This document shows, one piece after another, positions 33,422 through 43,230 of a stretch of 64,000 bases of DNA. The notes under the pieces are model-generated. The model saw nothing but the letters and a program-made list of their open reading frames with translations. It did not search any database and was not told the DNA's origin. The stretch comes from Prevotella sp. (lineage in GTDB: Bacteria; Bacteroidota; Bacteroidia; Bacteroidales; Bacteroidaceae), in contig JAIKWS010000023.1 in the NCBI GenBank assembly GCA_024684515.1, forward strand, positions 62,001 through 126,000. Direction: 5' to 3'. Each line of letters starts with the position of its first letter. The first letter of the stretch is position 1. Both the position numbers and the translations under genes were made by a program.

Positions 33422-36247
33422 ATGAAACTGACAAGAATGTTTGCTGCTGTGGTGCTCTTTTTTGCAGGAGCAACAGCGATGACGGCTCAGATGCAGATGC
33501 CGCCAATTCCTATTGACAAGGCAGTACGTATTGGCAAGCTGGACAACGGCCTTACCTACTACATCCGCCACAACGAGTGGCCAGAGCATGTGGCCAATTT
33601 CTACATCGCACAGAGAGTGGGATCTATTCAGGAAGAAGAGGACCAGCGGGGACTGGCACACTTCCTGGAGCATATGGCCTTCAATGGCTCTGAGCACTTC
33701 AAGGGCAATGATCTCATCGAGTTCACACGCTCGCTGGGTGTGGAGTTTGGTAGTGACCTGAATGCCTATACCAGTATCGACCAGACCGTCTACCGGGTGT
33801 GTAACGTGCCTACTGCCCGCCTGTCGGCCCTCGACTCGTGTATGCTTATCCTGAAAGACTGGTCCAACGGACTGTTGCTCGAAAAGGACGAGATTGTCAA
33901 AGAGCGTGACGTGGTGCACAACGAGTACCGACTGGGTGACGGTCCCTCGCAGCGCATCATCACACGTGCCCTGCCCAAGCTCTATCCAGGATCAAAGTAT
34001 GGCGTGCGCATGCCTATCGGCCTGATGAGCGTGGTGGACAACTTCAAGCCCAAGACCCTGAAGAAATACTATCAGAAGTGGTATCGTCCTGACAACCAGG
34101 CCATCATCGTCGTGGGTGACATCGACGTTGACCATTTCGAGCAGAAGGTGAAAGAGCTCTTCAGTGGGATCAAGGTCAGCCCGAAGGCCCCAAAGGTAGT
34201 ACCCGAGGAAGTGCCCGACAATGAGGAGGCTATCTATATCTTCGAGAAGGACAAGGAGATGCGTGTGAACCAGATTATGGCCATCATGAAGCACGATGCC
34301 ACCAAGCCCGAGGAGAAAGCCAATATGGACTACCTCATCGAGGTGTATGTGAAGAGTGTCATCTCGAACATGTTCAATGCCCGTATGCAGGAGATGACCA
34401 ACGATCCAGAATGTCCTTTCCTGCAGGCAGCAGGCAATGATGGCAAATACCTGCTCTCGTCGACCAAGGATGCCTTCGAAATGGATGCTGTTCCCAAGGA
34501 GGGACGTGACATGGAGACGCTGACCGTACTGCTGCGTGAGGCTCGCCGAGTAGCAAAATTCGGATTTACCGCTACTGAATATGAGCGTGCCAAGGCCGAC
34601 TTCCTCAGCTCGCTTGAGAAGCAGTTCACCAATCGTGCCAAGATTACCAACAGCCAGTATGGTGATGAATATCGAGACCATTTCCTCACTAACGAGCCTA
34701 TCCCCTCGATAGAAGAGCTCTACCAGACCATGCAGATGCTGGCTCCCAACATCCCCGTGGAGGTCATCAACCAGGTGCTGCCTGAGATGATTACCGACTC
34801 GGACAAGAATCTGGTGGTGATGGAGTGGGCACGTGAGGCTGACGGGCTGACTTATCCCACTGAAGACGACATGCGTGCAGCTGTGGCCAAGGCCCGGGCT
34901 GAGGAAATCGCTGCCTATGTGGATAATGTGAAGGACGAGCCACTCATAGCACAGCTGCCTGAGAAGGGTACCATTGTCAGCGAGACCACCGACAAGACCT
35001 TCAACTATAAGGAGCTGAAGCTGTCGAATGGGGCCACCGTCATCCTCATGCCTACCGACTATAAGGACGACGAAGTGCAAATGCGTGCCTGGGCCTATGG
35101 TGGCAATAGTGCCTATAACACGCCAGAGGATATCTGTAACCTGAAACTCTTTGGTGATATCATCAGTATCAGCGGACTGGGTAACTTCACCAGAACAGAA
35201 CTCGAGAAGGCACTGGCAGGAAAGAATGTGGGGGCTTCAATCTCGCTGGGCGACACCCGACAGAATGTCGTGGCGCATGCCACACCAAAGGACCTCGAGA
35301 CCATGTTCCAGCTCGTCTATCTCTACTTCACCAATATCAGTAAGGACGAGAAGCAGTATCAGAACACTATCAATATGCTTGACATGGCACTCAAGAGCAT
35401 GAAGCTCTCACCCGACCTCGTCTTTGCCGACTCTCTGTCGAATACCGTCTATTCGCACAACCCACGCTATACGATTCCCAAGCCCGAGGATCTGCAGACG
35501 CTCAGCTACGACCGCATCATCGAGATGGCCAAGGATCGTACCCGCAATGCCGGTGCCTTCACCTTTACCTTCGTTGGCAAGTTCGACGAGCAGACCATCC
35601 GTCCACTCATCGAACAGTATATCGCCAGTCTGCCTGCTACCGGTGAGCCTGCTGACAAGTACAGCAGTCTGCAGACACTGGCCAAGGGTGAGGTCAGGAA
35701 CCATTTCACCCTGAAGAGCGAGAGCCCGAAGGCTGTCGTCAGAGAGATTTGGTGGGCTGACGCTCCTTACACGCTGGAGAATGCCATCAAGGCTGATGCC
35801 GTGGGACAGATCCTGTCGATGGTCTATCTGAAGACCATACGTGAGGATGAGAGTGCTGCCTACTCTTGCGGAGCATCCGGAACTCTCGATCTGGATGGTG
35901 ACAAGAGTAGAATCATGATCACCGCCATGTGTCCCATGAATCCTGACAAGAACGAGATTGCACTGCGACTCATCCGCGAGGGCATGGATAATGCCTCTAA
36001 GCAGATTGATGCCGACCAGCTGCAGAAGGTGAAGGACTTCATGCTCAAGCAGGTCGATCTCGATGCCAAGACCAATGGCTACTGGATGGGGGCTATCGAC
36101 AAGATGCGTACCTATGGCGTGGACGTCTATCACGACTATAAGAAGATTGTGGAGGCTCTCACCCCAGAGGCAGTGAGCAAGTTCGTACGCGAAAAAGTGC
36201 TCAGCAGTGGCAACCACATCCAGGTGGTCATGATGCCCGAGGAATAA
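33422..36247 (+). CDS. M16-family zinc metallopeptidase (pitrilysin/insulinase type)
   Basis: The 941-residue protein has a signal peptide (cleavage near AMTAQ) and two M16 halves. The inverted zinc motif HFLEH is at residues 80-84 (His80, Glu83, His84) and the third ligand is likely the Glu of HNEYRLGDG near residue 165. The second half (from about residue 510, YKELKLSNGATVILMPTDYKDDE) is the inactive partner domain. Secreted members degrade peptides in the periplasm. It converges with the next gene, with only three bases between the stop codons and no terminator. Confidence 0.94.
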   Translation: MKLTRMFAAVVLFFAGATAMTAQMQMPPIPIDKAVRIGKLDNGLTYYIRHNEWPEHVANFYIAQRVGSIQEEEDQRGLAHFLEHMAFNGSEHFKGNDLIEFTRSLGVEFGSDLNAYTSIDQTVYRVCNVPTARLSALDSCMLILKDWSNGLLLEKDEIVKERDVVHNEYRLGDGPSQRIITRALPKLYPGSKYGVRMPIGLMSVVDNFKPKTLKKYYQKWYRPDNQAIIVVGDIDVDHFEQKVKELFSGIKVSPKAPKVVPEEVPDNEEAIYIFEKDKEMRVNQIMAIMKHDATKPEEKANMDYLIEVYVKSVISNMFNARMQEMTNDPECPFLQAAGNDGKYLLSSTKDAFEMDAVPKEGRDMETLTVLLREARRVAKFGFTATEYERAKADFLSSLEKQFTNRAKITNSQYGDEYRDHFLTNEPIPSIEELYQTMQMLAPNIPVEVINQVLPEMITDSDKNLVVMEWAREADGLTYPTEDDMRAAVAKARAEEIAAYVDNVKDEPLIAQLPEKGTIVSETTDKTFNYKELKLSNGATVILMPTDYKDDEVQMRAWAYGGNSAYNTPEDICNLKLFGDIISISGLGNFTRTELEKALAGKNVGASISLGDTRQNVVAHATPKDLETMFQLVYLYFTNISKDEKQYQNTINMLDMALKSMKLSPDLVFADSLSNTVYSHNPRYTIPKPEDLQTLSYDRIIEMAKDRTRNAGAFTFTFVGKFDEQTIRPLIEQYIASLPATGEPADKYSSLQTLAKGEVRNHFTLKSESPKAVVREIWWADAPYTLENAIKADAVGQILSMVYLKTIREDESAAYSCGASGTLDLDGDKSRIMITAMCPMNPDKNEIALRLIREGMDNASKQIDADQLQKVKDFMLKQVDLDAKTNGYWMGAIDKMRTYGVDVYHDYKKIVEALTPEAVSKFVREKVLSSGNHIQVVMMPEE

Positions 36248-36250
36248 GGG

Positions 36251-38293
36251 CTAGAACTTCCAGCGGAGTTGCAAGTCCAGGTCGCTCTGATGACTATGCA
36301 TGATCTGCTGCAGTCCACTGCTTATCGTGGAACGGTCGAAATAACGGGTATAACCCAGACGCATATTCAGGCTCAGGTGCGACGAAATGTCCGCCTGGGC
36401 CTGAATGCTTAGTCGCAGGCCCTCGCCATAGTAGGTGGGGAAATAGAATTCGTGAGGCAGCTGTCGCTCGTAGATGTAGATGCGGCTCTGGTAGGAATCG
36501 GTATCAAACCATGCTGCCAGTGCACTGAGATGTAGCGATGGCTCTGTAGGTGAGGGGGTGTGGAAGGTGACCAGCTCACTTATCATCCATCCTCGTTCGG
36601 TCTGCAGGGTGCTGCTGGTGGTCATGTCTAGCTGCGTCTTCATTGTCCACTGGCTGTGCTGATAGGTTGCCGAGAAGCGTTCACGATGCTGGTCGTTGGC
36701 AATCAGGGCTGTCTTCTTTTCATTGTCTTTCTGCCGGAGATGTGAGCGGTGGCGGGCTAGAAATGTCCAGTGCCGGTATTGCCAGGTAGCCTGTGCAAGG
36801 AAATCCCAGCTGTGTGACGATTCAGATACCTGGTAGCGTGCCCAGGGGAAATAGGCATAGTCGGCATAGCCCTGCAGCCGCAGGCGTGCCAGCGGGTTCC
36901 AGGTGGCTCCCAGATAGATGCCGCTCTCGTTCTGTGTGCGTGATCCCTCACCGAAGCTGTGACCATAGAGCGAGCTGTAGCGATAGCTGTAGAAGCGTTG
37001 CAGGGCCAGCATGCTGATCCGTGACGAGGGTTGGAAGCTAACGGCATTGATGGTGGCAAGGGCACCATGACCATCGGTAGCCGTCTCGCCATTCAGTGCG
37101 AAGCGATGATGCAGGTAGGCATAGTCAGCACCGATATTCAGGAAATGTCGCCCATGGGCATAGTGACGGCGGTAGAGGGTCTGTCGTTGTGGTTCCAGCG
37201 AACGGTCGAGTGTCGAGTAGACGGCGGTGGCACCCATCCTCAGGGCCCCCCATCTGTACATGAGATGTGTGCCGCCTGCAGTGATATGAGTATTGTTTTT
37301 CTTTGCCATTTCTGTAGGAGTACGATGATAGCCGCTGACGAGTAGCGTCTGGGCATCGCCGTTTTTTGTCAGGGTGGCATCAATGGCACGGTGGGAGGCA
37401 AAAGCCGATAGGTATAAGCGTGGTGACAGTGGAGAGGCGTTCTTACGTGAGAGGGTGATGGTGGCGGCACCTCCGTGGAAATAGTCGCCTTCGCTACGCG
37501 AGCTGTGAGGACGGATGGTGGCTGGTGTACGTCCGAGATTCTGAAGTGTGGCAAGCTTTCCCAGCTGGAAACTCTGGCCGAGTACCAGTCCCATGCCTGC
37601 TGCCAGTTTGTATTTTCCTACCACAAGGTTGTCCAGGCGTCCAAGCTGTCGTACCTGCAGGTAGTAGGAATAGCCATCATAGCCCCAGCGGTTGCGGTCC
37701 GACAAGAAGGGCTCACCGGCATCCTGTGCACCTATGAGTCCCCATCGCAGGTGTTGCCCACTGCTGAACTGATAGCGCATGGTGTGGCGATAGGGATAGC
37801 CCAGGTAACCGTTCTTATCGCCCTGACGTTGATAGAATGGGATGCGGATAGTGCCTGTCAGCGTATGATGCCCCCAGTGGAGGAGGCTGTCGAGACGAGG
37901 AAAATGATTGTCGGATGGTGGTTCGCTCTCCTGGCTTACGAACACGAAGAAGGGGAGCAGGGACAGTTGTGGGTGGTCTAGTGAGCGTATCATGCGCAGC
38001 TCGCCCAGTGATCGTATGGGACCATAGCGGAAACGGTAATCCTCGAGGTCCATCACCTGTTGTGAGGAAAGAAAAGGCAACTGCTCGAGCTCCTCACGTG
38101 AGCAGCTGTTGAGGTCTAAAGGATGGCTGGCCAACTGTTCGAGCAGCTCATAGCTGTCAGGAAGCAGTTGGCCAGCCTCTTCGTCATAGTCATTGTCGTC
38201 AATGGCCATCATGTCGTCATAGACCTGCTGCCACGACTGACCCCTTGCAACCCAGGGCAGCAATACTATTAATAATAGTACGACACGGCGCAT
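36251..38293 (-). CDS. Outer-membrane beta-barrel with N-terminal helix-hairpin-helix domain
   Basis: The 680-residue protein has a signal peptide (ending VARGQ). Residues about 58-120 are ComEA-like helix-hairpin-helix repeats (LDLNSCSREELEQLPFLSS followed by FRYGPIRSLGELRMI). The remaining 550 residues alternate polar and aromatic residues and end in a terminal Phe (QLRWKF), as in outer-membrane barrels. HhH domains usually bind DNA without sequence specificity. The family is widespread in Bacteroidetes but its role is not settled; DNA handling at the outer membrane is a guess. It lies three bases after the DUF805 gene. Confidence 0.78.
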   Translation of the reverse strand: MRRVVLLLIVLLPWVARGQSWQQVYDDMMAIDDNDYDEEAGQLLPDSYELLEQLASHPLDLNSCSREELEQLPFLSSQQVMDLEDYRFRYGPIRSLGELRMIRSLDHPQLSLLPFFVFVSQESEPPSDNHFPRLDSLLHWGHHTLTGTIRIPFYQRQGDKNGYLGYPYRHTMRYQFSSGQHLRWGLIGAQDAGEPFLSDRNRWGYDGYSYYLQVRQLGRLDNLVVGKYKLAAGMGLVLGQSFQLGKLATLQNLGRTPATIRPHSSRSEGDYFHGGAATITLSRKNASPLSPRLYLSAFASHRAIDATLTKNGDAQTLLVSGYHRTPTEMAKKNNTHITAGGTHLMYRWGALRMGATAVYSTLDRSLEPQRQTLYRRHYAHGRHFLNIGADYAYLHHRFALNGETATDGHGALATINAVSFQPSSRISMLALQRFYSYRYSSLYGHSFGEGSRTQNESGIYLGATWNPLARLRLQGYADYAYFPWARYQVSESSHSWDFLAQATWQYRHWTFLARHRSHLRQKDNEKKTALIANDQHRERFSATYQHSQWTMKTQLDMTTSSTLQTERGWMISELVTFHTPSPTEPSLHLSALAAWFDTDSYQSRIYIYERQLPHEFYFPTYYGEGLRLSIQAQADISSHLSLNMRLGYTRYFDRSTISSGLQQIMHSHQSDLDLQLRWKF

Positions 38294-38296
38294 TAA

Positions 38297-39094
38297 CTAT
38301 TGTGGTTGCTGTGGCTGCTGAGGAGGATATTGGGGTTGTTGTGGCTGTTTTGGTTGCTGTGGCGGGTATTGCGGCTGTTGTGGCTGCTGGTACTGCTGTT
38401 GCTGCTGTGGGGGATACTGCGGCTGCTGTGGGGGATATTGCGGCTGCTGTGGCTGCTGGTACTGCTGCTGCTGCGGTGGGTATTGCGGCTGTTGCGGCTG
38501 CTGATACTGCTGCTGTCCATATTGTGGCTGCTGATACTGCTGCTGTCCATATTGCGGCTGCTGGTACTGCTGCTGGCCGTTGTAGGGCTGCTGGTAGCCT
38601 GCATTAGGCTGACCACCGGGATACTTGGGTGAGGGGCCATATTTGTTGGGGAATGGCTGACTGTCCTGAACCCAGAACACAATGAGTACGATGCCAATGA
38701 TACCCGATATCATCAACAACACGCCTGCTATGGTGAAGAACGTGTCTGCGGTATCGATAGCACTAAAAGAAGAGGCATTTCTAAGAATGATGCCACCTAT
38801 GAGGGACAATAGCAAGGCCACGGCATAGACGCCATAGAAGATCCATACCAGCGTGTGGTCCTTACCCGTGTCGTGTAGACGACGCATCATGAGCGGAACA
38901 GTGCAGAGGCCAAGCAAGAGGCTCAGGATATAACCAATGTAGGGAATCAGACTCAGGATGATGCTGGCAATGCCAACTACCAGCATGGTCCACCAAAACT
39001 CTGAACGACGGGAGCGTCCATTCATGTCGGTTAAGCGACTATAGGCCAATTGCAGAGCAGGCCCAATCTCTAATTGCGGAACAGGATTTACCAT
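38297..39094 (-). CDS. DUF805 membrane protein with Gln/Pro/Tyr-rich repeat tail
   Basis: Residues 1-160 are a DUF805 domain: RSRRSEFWW near residue 28, four hydrophobic helices and LMMRRLHDTGKD (the family HDxG/D motif). From about residue 165 to the end (265) the sequence is only Gln, Pro, Tyr and Gly in short repeats such as YQQPQYGQQQ and YPPQQPQ. That tail has the make-up of a prion-like disordered region. The function of DUF805 is unknown. It is upstream of the HhH/barrel gene in the same unit, with a promoter at 39146-39153. Confidence 0.85.
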   Translation of the reverse strand: MVNPVPQLEIGPALQLAYSRLTDMNGRSRRSEFWWTMLVVGIASIILSLIPYIGYILSLLLGLCTVPLMMRRLHDTGKDHTLVWIFYGVYAVALLLSLIGGIILRNASSFSAIDTADTFFTIAGVLLMISGIIGIVLIVFWVQDSQPFPNKYGPSPKYPGGQPNAGYQQPYNGQQQYQQPQYGQQQYQQPQYGQQQYQQPQQPQYPPQQQQYQQPQQPQYPPQQPQYPPQQQQQYQQPQQPQYPPQQPKQPQQPQYPPQQPQQPQ

Positions 39095-39145
39095 AATTTT
39101 TGTTTTTATTGGTTAATAATAATGTATAATTTCAAAACTTATTTG

Positions 39146-39153
39146 CAAAGATA
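39146..39153 (-). promoter_or_regulatory. Promoter -7 box for the DUF805 gene
   Basis: The minus strand reads TATCTTTG 52 bases before the start codon. Confidence 0.6.
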
Positions 39154-39265
39154 GCAAAAAAGATGATACGATGTAAAGAAAATGAGTTAAAAAATGCTAA
39201 ACGGCAATGATTCAGCTGTTGGTCACTTTGAGTCAGCATGATGTCGCAGCCTGATAAGCTATCGG

Positions 39266-39317
39266 GCTATGCATTGGCCGAACTGAAAATCAGTAGGGAC
39301 CATGCACAGCCCGACAG
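39266..39317. terminator. Possible hairpin after the small OMP gene
   Basis: TATCGGGCTATGCA and TGCACAGCCCGACA are inverted with two wobble positions across a loop of about 29 bases. There is no T-tract, so terminator function is uncertain. Confidence 0.4.
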
Positions 39318-39337
39318 TCATTACTGGAATGCTAAGC

Positions 39338-39994
39338 CTAGAAGTGGAAGTTGAAGCCTAGCAGGATGTTGTAGCTATCGCAGTCGAGTCCGAAACGTGT
39401 CAGTTTCTCGTCGCTCTCCTTCTCCTTGGCAGACATATAGCCCAGGGAGCCAAGCTTGGCAGTTGCACTCAGCCGATTGCTAAATGCAATTTCGATACCT
39501 GGCCTTACGGCAATCTCGAGCACATCGAGCTTTCCATCGCCACCACCGGTGCCAGCAGCAGCGGGCACATTGTCGGTCTTCACATTGGTATAGCCTACCG
39601 ATCCCTCTACGAACAATTTTGCGCGATCGCCCAGCTCCAGCACGTTATACCGGATATAGGGAGCAAAGGTGAAGCTGTTGAGCTTCAAGCCATCCTCATT
39701 GATATCGGTATACGCACTAAGCATCGTGTTCATCATTGCCTTTACATCGGTAACAGTCAGAGAGCCGAAGGCGGCATAGCCATGTGAGTATCCAATCTGT
39801 AAGCCTATCGATACGCAGTCGTCAAGCTGATAGCCAATCTCTGGCAAAATCTTGTAAGACGAACCATCCTGATCGGCACCACCAGAGATCTTGGAAGATG
39901 TGAATCCCAGTGAGCCACCAACATAAACCTGTGCATTGGCACCCATCGTTACAGATGCCAGCAGTGCTACTAAAGCGAATAGTTTTTTCTTCAT
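39338..39994 (-). CDS. Small outer-membrane beta-barrel protein (OmpA/OmpW-like fold)
   Basis: The 218-residue protein has a signal peptide (MKKKLFALVALLASVTMGANAQ) and about eight amphipathic strands (VYVGGSLGFTSSKI, KILPEIGYQL, VSIGLQIGYSHGY, FAPYIRYNVLELG, LFVEGSVGYTNVK, VRPGIEIAF, and so on). It ends in LLGFNFHF with terminal Phe. It has its own promoter. It looks like the abundant small porin-like proteins of Bacteroidales, but no specific role can be assigned. Confidence 0.85.
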   Translation of the reverse strand: MKKKLFALVALLASVTMGANAQVYVGGSLGFTSSKISGGADQDGSSYKILPEIGYQLDDCVSIGLQIGYSHGYAAFGSLTVTDVKAMMNTMLSAYTDINEDGLKLNSFTFAPYIRYNVLELGDRAKLFVEGSVGYTNVKTDNVPAAAGTGGGDGKLDVLEIAVRPGIEIAFSNRLSATAKLGSLGYMSAKEKESDEKLTRFGLDCDSYNILLGFNFHF

Positions 39995-40065
39995 AATAGT
40001 ACATTATTTATTGTTGAACAAAAAAAATCGTATCATATACGCTAATTTGTAAAGAAATGATGTCG

Positions 40066-40096
40066 CAAAGATACAATTAATTTTTATATTTGCAAA
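40066..40096 (-). promoter_or_regulatory. Promoter of the small OMP gene
   Basis: On the minus strand TTTG (40096-40093) and TATCTTTG (40073-40066) are spaced 19 bases. The leader is about 65 bases. Confidence 0.7.
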
Positions 40097-40197
40097 TAAT
40101 TCTTTCAAAAAAATATCAAGAAAATCCCTTTTTAGTTATAAATAGGCATTTTTGAGATAGAAAATGCAAAAATGACATATCCGGATGGAGCAGAAAG

Positions 40198-40818
40198 TCA
40201 GGGATTGTCCGCCAGTAGTGTTGCCATGTCACAAAGTTCCTTGTACCATTGCTGTCCGAATCTCCTCTCCAGAGGTGCTTGTAGAAACTGGTAGACTTTC
40301 AGGTGTAGCTTTCTACCTTTCACCCGTCCACATTCGCAGACGTCCCATCGATGGTAGTTCAGTCCTATGGTGCCATCGCAGAACGTTTTCTCCCGTATGG
40401 GATATAATGCACAGCTGATAGGTTTGCAAAAAGAGCTGTGTCCCTCACGATAGGCCTTTTCGAGTGCGCACAGACAACAATGGCTAATCTTAGTACCATC
40501 GTCCAGCTGCAAGTCGTCATAGCATGTGAAGACACAGTCCTTGCCACCGACGATGCTCGTCACCAGGTCACCCTCCTGATCGGTATATGCCACCCCCTGC
40601 CGGTCTATCACAGCCTGTGCCGATGCATGCAGGTCGTTCCATACCTCATCCACACAGTTCTCCAGTTGCATCACCTCGTCAAGAGTGACGGGAGCGCCGG
40701 CATCGCCTTCAATGCAGCATGCTCCATGACAAACCTCGAGGTCGCAGCAGAACTCTTCTGTCAGGATATCGGCCGATAGCAGGACATTTCCAATCTGTAG
40801 GATGGGGGGAATCTTCAT
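40198..40818 (-). CDS. DUF3109-family cysteine-rich protein
   Basis: The 206-residue protein is rich in cysteine, with clusters at FCCDLEVCHGACC (near residues 23-35), CVFTC, HCCLC, FCKPISC and VCECG. This arrangement resembles YkgJ/DUF3109 proteins thought to bind an iron-sulfur cluster or zinc. Nothing more is known of function. It is the last gene of an S41 peptidase-ung-DUF3109 run on the minus strand, 25 bases after ung. Confidence 0.85.
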   Translation of the reverse strand: MKIPPILQIGNVLLSADILTEEFCCDLEVCHGACCIEGDAGAPVTLDEVMQLENCVDEVWNDLHASAQAVIDRQGVAYTDQEGDLVTSIVGGKDCVFTCYDDLQLDDGTKISHCCLCALEKAYREGHSSFCKPISCALYPIREKTFCDGTIGLNYHRWDVCECGRVKGRKLHLKVYQFLQAPLERRFGQQWYKELCDMATLLADNP

Positions 40819-40843
40819 GTATGGGCAGTTGTTATAGATGTTC

Positions 40844-41509
40844 TTACCAGTTGATGGGTGTCATCCCCTGTTCTTGCAGATACTGGTTGCATCGTGAGAA
40901 CTGATGCTGTCCAAACCATCCCCCTCTATTAGCAGAAAGTGGAGAAGGGTGTACGCTTTCGAGCACCAGATTGCGGTCTTTGGGAATCATCCATGCCTTG
41001 CCGCGTGCATATCCTCCCCAGAGCATATAGACGATATGCTGTCGCTGCTGTGCCAAGGCTGTGATGGCAGCATCGGTAAACTCCCTCCATCCTAGTGTCG
41101 AGTGGCTATTGGCATTGTGTGCTCTCACAGTCAGCGTAGCATTCAGCAGCAGCACCCCCTGTTGTGCCCATCGTGTCAGGTCACCACTGGTGGGAATGGG
41201 TGTGCCGATATCGTCGGCTATCTCCTTGAAGATATTCTGCAGCGAAGGTGGGAATGTGACTCCCTGCTGAACGGAGAAGCTCAGTCCATGTGCCTGTTGT
41301 GGCTCATGGTAGGGATCCTGTCCGATGATGACGACCTTTACCTGTTCGAAGGGACAGAGGTTGAAGGCGTTGAAGATGAGATGCCCTGGGGGATAGCAGG
41401 TGGCCGTCTTGTATTCCTGTCGCACCTTCTCTGTCAGCTGCAGGAAGTATGGCTTTTCGAATTCCGCCTGTAGGTGTTGCTTCCACGATGGTTCAATCTT
41501 CACATTCAT
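40844..41509 (-). CDS. ung: Uracil-DNA glycosylase
   Basis: The 221-residue protein is full length for family 1 UDG. It has the catalytic-water motif GQDPYH (residues 63-68), the uracil pocket segments LLLNATLTVR and LWGGYAR, and the HPSPLS loop near residue 185 that inserts into the minor groove. It removes uracil from DNA to start base excision repair. It lies five bases after the S41 peptidase gene. Confidence 0.97.
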   Translation of the reverse strand: MNVKIEPSWKQHLQAEFEKPYFLQLTEKVRQEYKTATCYPPGHLIFNAFNLCPFEQVKVVIIGQDPYHEPQQAHGLSFSVQQGVTFPPSLQNIFKEIADDIGTPIPTSGDLTRWAQQGVLLLNATLTVRAHNANSHSTLGWREFTDAAITALAQQRQHIVYMLWGGYARGKAWMIPKDRNLVLESVHPSPLSANRGGWFGQHQFSRCNQYLQEQGMTPINW

Positions 41510-41514
41510 AGTTG

Positions 41515-43221
41515 CTATGGCTTAGCGTTTCTGGGAGCGAGCACTTTGTGGTAGTCGCTTGGAGACTTCAGTAGCTCTTCAGCCTCGAGCAGCTGTTTGT
41601 CGTAGTTGAGGCCAGCCTCTGTAGCCCCTTTCTGATAATAGTAGGCAGAGATGATATCCAGCTCAAGGAGTTCCTGTACCAGTTTGCGGTGCTTGTCGAG
41701 TTCTGTCCCCACGTTGTGCGTGAGCTGGTTGCCCAGTGCGTCGAATGTGTCTTTTGCATTGTCGTAGAATCCCTCCAACTTGGCCGTCTTGACCAGCTCA
41801 TCGAATTGCTTCCTGCTCATGTCGTCGTAGGTAAATCCGCTGTCGATAACCCTCTGTCTGAACTCCTGCCATTCCTGTTCCGTGAGGTGGAACTCGCAAG
41901 GTGCTGCTATCGAGTCGTGTCGAGCCAGATAGTCCACCTCATAGTCGAAAGCCACTTCTGTAGAGTCCATACCGCTGACGGAGAGATAGTAGGCGATGTT
42001 GGGCATCGTATCGTTCTTCACCTCGATGTCGGGCTTGATGCCTCCTCCATCGCGTACCTCCCGTCCATTGCGGGTGTAGAAGACATGTGTCAGTGAGTCG
42101 GGTATGCGTTCTGTGTAGGCAGCACCGTTCTCGCGATTATAGTTGATGGCCTGTATGCATCGTCCCGAGGGGATATAGTATTTCGAAGTAGTGATCTTGA
42201 CGTTTGCCTGATAGGGTAGGTCGAGTGGTATCTGTACGAGCCCCTTGCCGTAGGTTCGTGTTCCCATGACCACTGCTCTGTCCAGGTCCTGCAGGGCTCC
42301 GCTAGTGATCTCGCTTGCCGATGCTGTCTCGCCATTGACCAGCACCACGATGGGCATCACCGTGTCTACGGGTTCCAGACGTGTGGAGTAGCTATGGTTT
42401 GCCTGTTGTACCTTGCCACGGTTCTCGACCACTTTCTCTCCCTGTGGCACCCATATATTGACAATGTTCACGGCTTCCATCTCACTGCCTCCGCCATTGC
42501 CTCTCAGGTCGAACACCAGTCCTTTGGCACCTTGTTTCTTCAGTTCGATGAATGCTCGTCGTACCTCTTTTGCACATCCTTCAGAAAACTGGTTCAGTCC
42601 GATATATGCTATGGAGTCTGGCCGCATGCCGTAGTAGGTCACCTCCGGCAGCTTGATGTTCCGTCGCGTGATGCGGAATTTCATCTCCTTGCCCGTTGAC
42701 GGACGTTTCACCTTGAGCACGAAGGTGGTGCCAGGGTCTCCTCTGAGATGGCTGCTGACATAGTTCACCGTTTTGTCCGTCATCATCGAGTCGTCGATAC
42801 TGATGATGATGTCCCCCTTTTTCACCCCAGCCTCAGCCGCTGGCATGCCCTCATATGGCTCGTCAATGACCACTCGCTTCAGCCGTTGGTGGTATTTGAC
42901 CACGGCTCCAATGCCGGCATACTTACCTGTGAGCATCATCTCCAGCTTCTTAGCTTCCTCTTGCGGATAGTATTCCGTATAGGGGTCCAGCGAGCGAAGC
43001 ATGCCATTGATGCCAGCGGTCATTGCCTGCGAGGGGTTGAGGGTATCGACATAGAAGAGATCCAGCTGGCTGTAGAGGGCATTGAAGATTTCCATGTTCT
43101 TGCCCACTTCGAGGTTATGGTTGCCCTGCCCCCTCGTATTCGTGCTGAAGAGGGTTGCTGCGAACGACAGTGCCAGCACTATCATCCACCTGTTTCCTGT
43201 GGTTCTGTTGCTATAATACAT
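41515..43221 (-). CDS. S41-family C-terminal processing peptidase with PDZ domain
   Basis: The protein has a signal peptide, a PDZ domain (about residues 95-170, PYEGMPAAEAGVKKGDIIISIDD) and the S41 core with LVNGETASASEITSGAL (catalytic Ser) and GTRTYGKGLVQ (catalytic Lys). It is a periplasmic tail-specific protease. The longest frame starts at 43233, but a TATCTTTG promoter box occupies 43231-43238. The start at 43221 or the next ATG at 43197, which directly precedes the signal peptide, is therefore more likely. Confidence 0.9.
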   Translation of the reverse strand: MYYSNRTTGNRWMIVLALSFAATLFSTNTRGQGNHNLEVGKNMEIFNALYSQLDLFYVDTLNPSQAMTAGINGMLRSLDPYTEYYPQEEAKKLEMMLTGKYAGIGAVVKYHQRLKRVVIDEPYEGMPAAEAGVKKGDIIISIDDSMMTDKTVNYVSSHLRGDPGTTFVLKVKRPSTGKEMKFRITRRNIKLPEVTYYGMRPDSIAYIGLNQFSEGCAKEVRRAFIELKKQGAKGLVFDLRGNGGGSEMEAVNIVNIWVPQGEKVVENRGKVQQANHSYSTRLEPVDTVMPIVVLVNGETASASEITSGALQDLDRAVVMGTRTYGKGLVQIPLDLPYQANVKITTSKYYIPSGRCIQAINYNRENGAAYTERIPDSLTHVFYTRNGREVRDGGGIKPDIEVKNDTMPNIAYYLSVSGMDSTEVAFDYEVDYLARHDSIAAPCEFHLTEQEWQEFRQRVIDSGFTYDDMSRKQFDELVKTAKLEGFYDNAKDTFDALGNQLTHNVGTELDKHRKLVQELLELDIISAYYYQKGATEAGLNYDKQLLEAEELLKSPSDYHKVLAPRNAKP

Positions 43222-43230
43222 AATTGGGCG

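Noticed and set aside
33992..35080. 362-residue open frame antisense to the M16 peptidase gene
   Set aside because: No domain, no promoter, and the sense gene is clearly real.
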